Source: G963663315 sp965214205
GTDB lineage: Bacteria; Pseudomonadota; Gammaproteobacteria; Arenicellales; Poriferihabitantaceae
Assembly (NCBI GenBank): GCA_965214205.1
Contig: OZ243941.1
Coordinates: forward strand, 1,984,001 to 2,048,000
Direction of reading: 5' to 3'
DNA: 64,000 bases
Below, in pieces: positions 26,074 through 32,677 of this stretch (the stretch's first letter is position 1; each line of letters opens with the position of its first letter). Below the pieces are notes generated by a model. That model was not told the DNA's origin and did not search any database. It worked only from the letters and a program-made list of their open reading frames with translations. A program made the position numbers and the translations under genes.

Positions 26074-26919
26074 ATGGTTATGAACCAACCAAGAACACCA
26101 AGATTAAAACCACTGCTTGAGGCGTTCCCCCCAGGATTAATCGTAGATACGACATGGCTGAAGGCTCGGGGTATCGACTCAAAATCCATCCATGATTACG
26201 TCGCGCGCGGATGGATCAAGCGTGTGACCCGAGGCGTATACCGCCGTCCACCACCAAACGGTGCACGGGCTGACGACTTGTCCTGGCAGGTGGTCCTTAT
26301 CTCACTGCAACAACTCATGGGCCACGATGTGCATCTGGGAGGGGAAAGTGCGCTGGAATTCGAGGGCCATGTTCACTATTTGGAACTGGGAGTGATGGGA
26401 CCTGTTCATCTTTACGGAAACACACCTTCGTGGATTAAGCGCCTGCCAACTACGAGACGGATAGCGCTGCACCGCCCCGTTCTTTTCAGTGGGGATCTGA
26501 CAGGGATTGAAGAGACCGATGGTCGGGATGGGGAGGACGAGTGGGTCGCGCATGTCTGGCGCTGGCCCATGAGGCTATCGTGCCCCGAACGTGCTATCCT
26601 GGAAGCGATTGGTGAACTGCCGAACAAAGCAAGTTTTGAGCACGTTGACCGGATATTTGAGGGCCTGACAGGTTTGCGTCCCAGACTACTCATGGAGCTC
26701 TTGGCGGCCTGTCGCAGCATCAAGGTTCGGCGGCTGTTTTTCGTATTCGCGGAAAGACACGGACACGGCTGGCTAAAACACGTGGAACCCAGACGGGTTG
26801 ACCTCGGAAACGGACCGCGGTCTCTGGTTCGGGACGGCAGGTTCCACCCAACCTACCGTATCTCCGTTCCCGAATTCCTCATCCCCGTGAGACAGATGGA
26901 CGCGACTGGCGGTGCTTGA
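26074..26919 (+). CDS. AbiEi-type antitoxin (type IV toxin-antitoxin)
   Basis: The 281-residue protein matches AbiEi antitoxins, which repress their own promoter through an N-terminal winged helix and counteract AbiEii. Residues ~10-60 form the helix-turn-helix region (VDTTWLKARGIDSKSIHDYV, then GWIKRVTRGVYRR). The AbiEi core follows, with LGGESALEFEGH, and later MRLSCPERAILEAIGELP, a block typical of the C-terminal antitoxin domain. Two closely spaced ATG codons are possible starts. It overlaps abiEii by 8 nt (GTGCTTGA), the usual coupling. Its composition is closer to the chromosome than that of the hsd operon, which suggests separate acquisition. Confidence 0.85.
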   Translation: MVMNQPRTPRLKPLLEAFPPGLIVDTTWLKARGIDSKSIHDYVARGWIKRVTRGVYRRPPPNGARADDLSWQVVLISLQQLMGHDVHLGGESALEFEGHVHYLELGVMGPVHLYGNTPSWIKRLPTTRRIALHRPVLFSGDLTGIEETDGRDGEDEWVAHVWRWPMRLSCPERAILEAIGELPNKASFEHVDRIFEGLTGLRPRLLMELLAACRSIKVRRLFFVFAERHGHGWLKHVEPRRVDLGNGPRSLVRDGRFHPTYRISVPEFLIPVRQMDATGGA

Positions 26920-27823
26920 TCGATACGTCGCGCAGGTACGTCTGTTGGTGGACATGCTACCCGAGGTTGCAGCGGAATCCGATTTCGCGCTCAAGGGCGG
27001 CACTGCCATCAATCTGTTCTACCGTAACCTGCCAAGACTATCGGTCGACATTGACCTGACCTGGCTCCCGGTCGCCGATCGCACAGCTTCACTCAGGGAG
27101 ATTGATAGCGCTCTTAACCGCATCGTTACCTCAACCAACCGGAACAAACCTCGGATTACGGTAATTCGCCCGATGGGTGGTGGAAATAATGACACTAAAA
27201 TATTGGTGAGGCGCGACCGCGTGCAAATTAAGATCGAGACTTCACCAGTGGCAAGGGGCACCGTGTTCCCGCCAAAGCAGATGGAGGCATCCGAGTCTGT
27301 CATGGAGCAGTTTGGATTCGTGGAATCACACGTGCTCGCTTTCGAGGATCTGTATGCCGGTAAACTCGTTGCCGCTCTTGACCGCCAGCATCCGCGCGAC
27401 CTGTTTGATGTCAAGCTACTTTATGAAAATGAGGGGCTTACCGATAAACTTTTCCGCACATTCCTGGTATATGTTTCTGGTTCTCGAAGACCAATGCACG
27501 AGCTACTAGCGCCTGTTTTGCCATGCTGGGGCGACCGGTATGAAACCGAGTTTACAGGCATGACCCGGAATCCGGTTTCATCAGAAGCGCTCCTTGAGAC
27601 GGGACGGTATCTGCATAGTGACATCCGAGCACGGTTGGCAGGCAGGGTTGCAGACTTTTTGCTCTCACTCCACGACGCCCAGCCAGACTTCGGATTAATT
27701 GGGTTGCCTGAGGCCGTGGAATTACCATCGGTACGCTGGAAGCTACTAAACCTTGAGAACCTGAAGACAACCAACCCTGTCAAACATGCAATGCAGCGCA
27801 ACGCTCTCGAGCAACTGCTGTGA
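26912..27823 (+). CDS. AbiEii-type nucleotidyltransferase toxin
   Basis: This toxin of the DNA polymerase beta-like nucleotidyltransferase family halts growth to abort phage infection; relatives such as MenT transfer nucleotides to tRNA. It has 303 residues and a GTG start. Motif I is KGGTAINLFY followed by SVDIDL, the G-G/S-then-DxD pattern that binds NTP and metals. A later conserved block is LAFEDLYAGKLVAALDRQHPRDLFDVKLL, split here across two helices, in which Lys and Asp residues are family hallmarks. The reading frame is intact. It ends about 18 nt before the second 33-bp repeat. Confidence 0.88.
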   Translation: MLDRYVAQVRLLVDMLPEVAAESDFALKGGTAINLFYRNLPRLSVDIDLTWLPVADRTASLREIDSALNRIVTSTNRNKPRITVIRPMGGGNNDTKILVRRDRVQIKIETSPVARGTVFPPKQMEASESVMEQFGFVESHVLAFEDLYAGKLVAALDRQHPRDLFDVKLLYENEGLTDKLFRTFLVYVSGSRRPMHELLAPVLPCWGDRYETEFTGMTRNPVSSEALLETGRYLHSDIRARLAGRVADFLLSLHDAQPDFGLIGLPEAVELPSVRWKLLNLENLKTTNPVKHAMQRNALEQLL

Positions 27824-27840
27824 TAAATAATCTAAATTGC

Positions 27841-27873
27841 GGGCGGGTCTTGTGCCCGCCCGCGAATGGTGGA
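27841..27873 (+). repeat. 33-bp palindrome-headed repeat, copy 2
   Basis: All 33 bases are identical to 16718-16750 and lie in the same orientation, 11.1 kb away. Similarity drops sharply on both sides of the 33 bp. The 7-bp GGGCGGG/CCCGCCC arms could also act as a weak terminator after abiEii, but no T tract follows. Confidence 0.9.
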
Positions 27874-27977
27874 ATGATTTCCGGCCGTTATCGTTGGAGA
27901 CGGGTATCAACGGTAGCGGGCACCCACAGAGGAGCGCCCCTACGATGCCTCCAGGCGCGGCATCCATATTGTTGTGG

Positions 27978-27997
27978 GTTCCCGCAAATGCGGGAAT
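27978..27997. repeat. GTTCCC-N8-GGGAAT palindrome (dRS3-like)
   Basis: The inner 13-14 bases TTCCCGC..GCGGGAA are a perfect inverted repeat. The outer format differs at one base from ATTCCC-N8-GGGAAT. See also 16783-16803 and 31922-31941. Confidence 0.5.
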
Positions 27998-28018
27998 GAC
28001 GGATGGTTGGGACGAGAA

Positions 28019-28048
28019 AATCACTCCCCCCGCAAGGGGGGAGTGATT
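28019..28048 (-). terminator. Strong intrinsic terminator of metY
   Basis: A perfect 13-bp stem, AATCACTCCCCCC with its complement, closes a 4-nt loop (GCAA on plus, TTGC on minus). On the minus strand it is followed by TTTTC. It lies about 30 nt after the metY stop and inside the repeat-rich spacer. Confidence 0.75.
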
Positions 28049-28079
28049 GGAAGGAGAGTGATTGGTGGGAGGGTTGCCC

Positions 28080-29354
28080 CTACCCTGCGGATGCGGCTAA
28101 TGCCTGATCAATGTCTTCGATTATATCCGCCACATTTTCGATGCCGATAGACAATCGGACCAGGTCCGGGGTAACTCCCGATGAAGCCAGTTCCTCGTCT
28201 GAAAGTTGACGGTGGGTGGTTGACGCCGGATGACAGGCGAGGGATTTGGCATCGCCGATGTTAACCAGCCGCAGCACCATCTGAAGCGCGTCGATAAACC
28301 GAGCGCCGGCCTCAACACCGCCCTTGATGCCGAAACTCATTACGCCGGAACCTTTTCCGCCCATGTATTTATCCAGCAGGGATTTGTGTGGACTGTCATC
28401 CAGGCCGCAGTAACGAACCCACTCAACACGTTCATGGCCTTTCAGATGTTTGGCTACAGTGAGCGTGTTGTCACAGATTCTGTCCATTCTCAAGGTCAGG
28501 GTTTCGAGGCCCTGCATGGCCAGGAATGAATTGAGCGGAGCCAGGGCAGCCCCGATGTTTCTCAACGGAACCACTCTGGCCCGCAGGATATAGGGCGGCA
28601 ACCCGGTTTCCGTGTATACCACGCCATGATAGGAAACATCCGGCTCGTTCAAGCGTCTGAAGCGTTCCTTGTTCGCGACCCAATCGAATTGGTTGGAATC
28701 GACAATCATACCGGCGACAATGGTGCCATGTCCGCCGATATATTTGGTCAGGGAATGGACAACGATGTCACAACCCCACTCGAATGGCCGACACAGGTAA
28801 GGCGTTGCTACGGTATTGTCGACGATGACTGGAATACCATGTGCATGGGCAATGTCCGAGACCTTTTGCAGATCAATTACATTGCCTGCCGGGTTTCCGA
28901 TTGATTCGCAGAACACCGCCTTGGTTTTGTCGTCAAACAGACTGGCGAGCGAGTCGAGATTTTCCGGGTCTGCAAAGCGGGGTTCGATGCCCAGCTGCGG
29001 GAAAGTATGCGCGAACAGATTGTAGGTGCCGCCATACAGGGTGGACATACTGACAAAATTGTCTCCGGCCTCGGCAATGGTCAGCAGCGAATAGGTCGTC
29101 GCCGCCTGTCCTGAGGCGAGCGCCAATCCGGCAACGCCTCCTTCCATATCGGCCACTCTCTGTTCCAGTACATCGTTGGTCGGATTCATGATCCGGGTGT
29201 AAATATTGCCCAGTTCCGCGAGGTTGAATAAATTCGCCCCGTGCTGGGTACTGTCGAATGCATAAGCCGTGGTTTGATAAATGGGCACTGCAACAGAGTG
29301 AGTGGTCGGGTCATGTTTAAAGCCCGTATGCAAGGCCTTCGTTTCTATTCTCAT
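28080..29354 (-). CDS. metY: O-acetylhomoserine sulfhydrylase / Cys-Met metabolism PLP enzyme
   Basis: This PLP enzyme forms homocysteine from O-acetylhomoserine and sulfide in methionine synthesis. It has 424 residues from the ATG giving MRIETKALHTGF, preceded by AGGA at good spacing. The frame is open upstream, but the extra 59 residues look non-coding. Motifs: VPIYQTTAYAFDSTQHG at the N terminus, YTRIMNPTNDVLEQRVADMEGG, the PLP-binding lysine in VVHSLTKYIGGHGTIVAG, and the C-terminal RLSIGIENVADIIEDI. The long insert with GLPPYILRARVVPLRNIGAA is typical of MetY rather than MetB or MetC. It is divergent from the agmatinase gene, with a palindrome in the shared region. Confidence 0.93.
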   Translation of the reverse strand: MRIETKALHTGFKHDPTTHSVAVPIYQTTAYAFDSTQHGANLFNLAELGNIYTRIMNPTNDVLEQRVADMEGGVAGLALASGQAATTYSLLTIAEAGDNFVSMSTLYGGTYNLFAHTFPQLGIEPRFADPENLDSLASLFDDKTKAVFCESIGNPAGNVIDLQKVSDIAHAHGIPVIVDNTVATPYLCRPFEWGCDIVVHSLTKYIGGHGTIVAGMIVDSNQFDWVANKERFRRLNEPDVSYHGVVYTETGLPPYILRARVVPLRNIGAALAPLNSFLAMQGLETLTLRMDRICDNTLTVAKHLKGHERVEWVRYCGLDDSPHKSLLDKYMGGKGSGVMSFGIKGGVEAGARFIDALQMVLRLVNIGDAKSLACHPASTTHRQLSDEELASSGVTPDLVRLSIGIENVADIIEDIDQALAASAG

Positions 29355-29432
29355 TTTGGGTTCCTGATTAACTAATTGATGGAAATCACCGCTGACAGTC
29401 AGATCGCAACTGGACAGTCGATACCGGATTGG

Positions 29433-29446
29433 TACAATACATTGTA
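29433..29446. promoter_or_regulatory. TACAAT-AC-ATTGTA palindrome between metY and speB
   Basis: A perfect 6-bp inverted repeat with a 2-bp centre lies in the divergent intergenic region, about 80 bp before metY and 95 bp before speB. Such a site could be an operator or overlap a -10 box (TACAAT) on either strand. No regulator can be named. Confidence 0.35.
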
Positions 29447-29538
29447 TACCAGCAAAACAGGATTGGATATACTCCGGCGCGGTGGTGTTCGCCATTGCCA
29501 ACCAATCCTGTTCACTAACCTGACCGGTCATTAGCGAT

Positions 29539-30504
29539 ATGCCTGAAAAATCCCCCCCGATAGAACCCGTTAGCGGGACAGTGATACCGCGCTACGCGGG
29601 GCCATCCACATTTTGCCGGTTGCCGGAATTGCGTGACGTACCGTATTGTGACGTCGCCATACTCGGCATTCCCTTCGATTCCGGGACCAGCTATCGGCCC
29701 GGCGCTCGATTCGGCCCGCAGGCCATTCGCCAGGCCTCCAGGAACCTGCGTACCAATTTCCATCCGGCTTATGGGGTCGAGCCGTTCAAATCGATCCAGG
29801 TTGCGGACGCGGGCGATGTGGGGTGCAATCCATACAATATAGAAGAGGCCATTCAGCAGATCGAAACAGCAGCCACTAACCTGTTTGCCGAGGCTGATTC
29901 GATTGTCAGTCTGGGCGGCGACCACACGATCGCGGTCCCACTGCTGCGGGCCGTCAATAAACAGACCGGGCCGGTGGCGCTGGTCCACTTCGACGCCCAT
30001 CTCGATACCTGGGATACCTATTTCGGCGCCCCGTATACCCATGGAACGCCCTTTCGCAGAGCCTCGGAAGAAGGACTGTTCAACGATGACGCCTCGATGC
30101 ACGTTGGTATCCGCGGGCCTTTGTACAGCAAGGATGATTTGAAGAATGATGAAGAGCTTGGGTTCAGAGTCATCCACTGCGATGAACTTGAGAGCCAGGG
30201 TATCGACCATATCGTCAAACGCATTCGGGACCGGGTCGGCGATCACCCGCTATACCTGTCAATCGACATTGATGTGCTGGATCCCGCTCACGCGCCGGGG
30301 ACCGGCACTCCGGAAGTCGCGGGGTTATCCAGCCGGGAGCTGCTCAACATCATTCGCGGACTCCAGGGGTTGAATCTGGTCGCGGCGGATATCGTTGAAG
30401 TGGCGCCCGCCTATGACCATGCGGAAATCACCGCGCTGGCCGCCGCTACGATTGCGTTTGAAATGGTAAACCTGATCGTGTCTCACCGACAATCAGGCCA
30501 ATAG
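29539..30504 (+). CDS. speB: Agmatinase family ureohydrolase
   Basis: This enzyme hydrolyses agmatine to putrescine and urea, or possibly guanidinobutyrate. The 321-residue protein has all the manganese-binding motifs of the arginase superfamily: LGGDHTIAVP near residue 130, VHFDAHLDTWDTY near 152, and SIDIDVLDPAHAPGTGTPE near 240. The N terminus shows ILGIPFDSGTSYRPGARFGP, as in agmatinases. It is divergent from metY and followed 25 nt later by an acetyltransferase gene, with which it may form an operon. Substrate choice between agmatine and related guanidino acids is not certain from motifs. Confidence 0.9.
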   Translation: MPEKSPPIEPVSGTVIPRYAGPSTFCRLPELRDVPYCDVAILGIPFDSGTSYRPGARFGPQAIRQASRNLRTNFHPAYGVEPFKSIQVADAGDVGCNPYNIEEAIQQIETAATNLFAEADSIVSLGGDHTIAVPLLRAVNKQTGPVALVHFDAHLDTWDTYFGAPYTHGTPFRRASEEGLFNDDASMHVGIRGPLYSKDDLKNDEELGFRVIHCDELESQGIDHIVKRIRDRVGDHPLYLSIDIDVLDPAHAPGTGTPEVAGLSSRELLNIIRGLQGLNLVAADIVEVAPAYDHAEITALAAATIAFEMVNLIVSHRQSGQ

Positions 30505-30529
30505 CCCGTCTCATCAAAACCGCTTTGCC

Positions 30530-31030
30530 ATGACCGAAATCATCCGCGCCGCAACCATCGGGGACGCCGGATCAATCAATCATATCGCCAACTGGTACAT
30601 CGAAAACACCATCGCCAACTTCGAGACCGAGCCCTGGCCCATCCAGAAACGGACTGAATGGGTCGCCCGGTTCTGCCAAGCCGACTCACCGTATCATCTG
30701 CTGGTCAGCATACAGGATGAACGGGTCGTCGGTTTTGCCTGCAATACACGATACAAGCCCAAGACAGGCTATGACAGCTCAACCGAAACCACAGTGTATA
30801 TCGCGCCCCGGATGACTCTGGGAGGCCGTGGCGAAGCGCTTTACCGGGCCTTGCTGGGTCGGGTCGGGCAACAGCGTTTTCATCGCGCTTACGCGGTGAT
30901 CGCCCTCCCCAACGAGCCTTCCATCAGGCTTCATGAGAAACTCGGCTTCCAACTGGCCGGAACGCTGGACGAGGTCGGGAAAAAGTTCGGCAAGTTCCAC
31001 GACACCGGGATTTATCAGAAGAAGTTCTGA
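30530..31030 (+). CDS. GNAT N-acetyltransferase, phosphinothricin-acetyltransferase-like
   Basis: This acetyl-CoA dependent N-acetyltransferase has 166 residues. The N terminus IRAATIGDAGSINHIANWYI and the FETEPWP segment match the Pat/MddA group that acetylates phosphinothricin, methionine sulfone or similar amino-acid analogues. The acetyl-CoA loop is unusual, TLGGRGEALYRALLGRV instead of the canonical Q/RxxGxG/A, but the position fits. The block ALPNEPSIRLHEKLGFQLAG is typical. It ends DTGIYQKKF, close to the family end. The natural substrate is unknown. It follows speB on the same strand. Confidence 0.85.
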   Translation: MTEIIRAATIGDAGSINHIANWYIENTIANFETEPWPIQKRTEWVARFCQADSPYHLLVSIQDERVVGFACNTRYKPKTGYDSSTETTVYIAPRMTLGGRGEALYRALLGRVGQQRFHRAYAVIALPNEPSIRLHEKLGFQLAGTLDEVGKKFGKFHDTGIYQKKF

Positions 31031-31116
31031 AAATCCGTTTCCAGCCAGCAGCGCCTCCGGCGGAATCTTCGATGATATCCAGGCCCGGCACAAGGCAACC
31101 ACATGGTCAATTAAAG

Positions 31117-31122
31117 TATAAT
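31117..31122 (+). promoter_or_regulatory. Candidate -10 box for rph
   Basis: A perfect TATAAT lies 30 bp before the rph start, in the 120-bp gap after the acetyltransferase gene. No good -35 is present at 17 bp (GGCAAC region), so the promoter is weak or activator-dependent, if real. Confidence 0.4.
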
Positions 31123-31151
31123 CCGACCTCACCTATTCCACGGCGCCGTTA

Positions 31152-31877
31152 ATGACACGACCAGACAATCGCAGACCGGACGAGATCAGGCCCGTCACCA
31201 TCACTCGCCATTTCACCAAGCATGCGGAAGGCTCTGTACTGATCTGCTTCGGCGATACCAAAGTGTTGTGCAACGCTTCGGTGGAGAACCGTGTCCCCCA
31301 CTTCATCAGGAACTCCGGGCGTGGCTGGGTGACGGCGGAATACAGTATGTTGCCACGCGCCACCAATGAACGCACAGCGCGTGAAGCCGCTCGCGGGAAA
31401 CAGTCCGGGCGCACACTGGAAATCCAGAGGCTGATCGGACGCTCATTACGCGCCGCCATCGACACCAGAAAACTCGGAGAGAGAACCATTACCATTGACT
31501 GTGACGTATTGCAGGCGGACGGCGGCACTCGCACGGCCTCGATAACAGGCGCCTGGGTTGCGCTGATGGACGCGGTCAATGGTCTGCTTGACGCGAACAA
31601 GCTCCCGGAAAATCCGGTTTACCGCGCTGTCGCCTCGGTTTCAGTCGGCATAGTGGATGACCAGGTGGTTACTGATCTGGACTATCAGGAAGACAGCAAC
31701 GCTGGCACCGATATGAATGTCGTGATGGATGACCAGGGCGGCTTCGTCGAAATCCAGGGTACTGCGGAAGGCGCTCCTTTCAGCCGGGAAATGCTGGACC
31801 AGATGCTGGATTACGCGACCCAGGGATGCGATTCGCTGATTGAAAAACAAAGGGAGAGCCTGGGCAGGAAATCCTAA
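31152..31877 (+). CDS. rph: Ribonuclease PH
   Basis: This phosphate-dependent 3'-to-5' exoribonuclease trims tRNA precursors. It has 241 residues, the normal length. It begins MTRPDNRRPDEIRPVTITR and has FTKHAEGSVLICFGDTKVLC. The RNA/phosphate-binding segment is GRGWVTAEYSMLPRAT. Active-site region motifs are KQSGRTLEIQRLIGRSLRAA and DCDVLQADGGTRTASITGA, and the C-terminal signature is FVEIQGTAEGAPFSREML. It is upstream of rdgB, the usual partner, but separated from it by 170 bp of palindromic repeats. Confidence 0.97.
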   Translation: MTRPDNRRPDEIRPVTITRHFTKHAEGSVLICFGDTKVLCNASVENRVPHFIRNSGRGWVTAEYSMLPRATNERTAREAARGKQSGRTLEIQRLIGRSLRAAIDTRKLGERTITIDCDVLQADGGTRTASITGAWVALMDAVNGLLDANKLPENPVYRAVASVSVGIVDDQVVTDLDYQEDSNAGTDMNVVMDDQGGFVEIQGTAEGAPFSREMLDQMLDYATQGCDSLIEKQRESLGRKS

Positions 31878-31921
31878 AATGCGGAGCCGGCGAGAGCGGC
31901 GATTCGACACAACCAACCGTC

Positions 31922-31941
31922 TTTCCCGTGAAAACGGGAAT
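31922..31941. repeat. TTTCCC-N8-GGGAAT palindrome (dRS3-like)
   Basis: This inverted repeat, with arms TTCCCGT and ACGGGAA, sits in the rph-rdgB spacer. It shares the 20-bp layout of the palindromes at 16783 and 27978, with one mismatch in the outer base. Confidence 0.45.
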
Positions 31942-31978
31942 CCACAACCATTCGGAATCTGCAATTACCGATGCGTAG

Positions 31979-32016
31979 AGCTTGCCCTTGATCCCCGATC
32001 AAGCCGGGGGCAAGCT
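31979..32016. repeat. Nested hairpin repeat in the rph-rdgB spacer
   Basis: Outer arms AGCTTGCCC and GGGCAAGCT (9 bp, perfect) enclose an inner TTGAT...ATCAA stem. It lies 36 nt before the rdgB ATG. There is no T tract on the plus strand, so it is probably a mobile or REP-like palindrome that also shapes the rdgB leader. Confidence 0.6.
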
Positions 32017-32051
32017 TTGCGGAGTGTGTCTCTCCTTGAGGGGGAATGATC

Positions 32052-32636
32052 ATGAAAATTGTGCTGGCCAGCAGTAATCCGGGAAAGCTCCGGGAAATAC
32101 GGAAATTGCTGGAATGCGCGGATCATGAAATTGTCAGCCAGACTGAATTTGGCATTCATGATGCAATCGAAGACGGAGATTCTTTCGAGGCGAACGCATT
32201 GATCAAGGCACGGCATGCCAGCAAGCACAGTGCCCTACCGGCGCTCGCGGATGATTCCGGGTTGTGTGTTGACCTACTCGATGGAGCGCCCGGCATTTAT
32301 TCCGCTCGCTATGCCGGAGATGGCGCTACAGACCAACAAAATATCGACAAACTGCTGGTGCAGTTGAGAGGAGCGCCGGTAATTGATCGCACTGCACAAT
32401 TCCACTGCACTATGGCCATGGTGATGAGCGCCGATGACCCGAACCCGATTGTCTGCCAGGGCATCTGGCCGGGGCGGATAACGGAATCGCCTTGTGGACA
32501 GAATGGGTTCGGATATGATCCGGTTTTTTATGTACCGGAAATGAATTGCACTTCCGCTGAGATGGACGCGGATACCAAGAACAGAATCAGCCACCGCGGT
32601 CAGGCATTGCAAAAACTGATGGCGCGTTTGGTGTAA
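32052..32636 (+). CDS. rdgB: Non-canonical purine NTP pyrophosphatase (RdgB/HAM1)
   Basis: This house-cleaning enzyme hydrolyses dITP, XTP and related nucleotides to monophosphates. It has 194 residues from the second ATG, giving MKIVLASSNPGKLREI, the canonical start. An ATG 6 nt upstream is less likely, because GAGGGGG lies 7 nt before the chosen one. Motifs: SFEANALIKARHASK, ADDSGLCVDLLDGAPGIYSA, and NGFGYDPVFYVPE. The C-terminal KNRISHRGQALQKL is the usual end. The ribosome site coincides with the CTTGAGGGGGAAT tail shared with the intergenic repeats. Confidence 0.95.
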   Translation: MKIVLASSNPGKLREIRKLLECADHEIVSQTEFGIHDAIEDGDSFEANALIKARHASKHSALPALADDSGLCVDLLDGAPGIYSARYAGDGATDQQNIDKLLVQLRGAPVIDRTAQFHCTMAMVMSADDPNPIVCQGIWPGRITESPCGQNGFGYDPVFYVPEMNCTSAEMDADTKNRISHRGQALQKLMARLV

Positions 32637-32677
32637 TATTCCTGTCATCGTTTATAGTTTACTATTGGAACCCACGG

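Larger units (their letters stand above)
27824..28079. other. Gene-free spacer with nested repeats, right edge of the island
   Basis: No gene is evident. The spacer contains the second 33-bp repeat (27841-27873), a GTTCCC-N8-GGGAAT palindrome (27978-27997), a GCGCCCCTACGA segment complementary in style to the GTAGGGGCG that precedes copy 1, and a strong 13-bp hairpin that serves metY as terminator. Its make-up mirrors the spacer at 16652-16914. Confidence 0.6.

Noticed and set aside
16652..28079. Integrase, transposase or prophage genes for the island
   Set aside because: None was found in any frame. No tRNA lies at either edge, so no attachment-site claim is made beyond the 33-bp repeats.
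29355..29538. SAM or other riboswitch upstream of metY
   Set aside because: No conserved riboswitch core was recognised; only a short palindrome is present.
29515..30246. 243-codon minus-strand frame opposite the agmatinase gene
   Set aside because: The plus-strand agmatinase has all family motifs; this frame has none.
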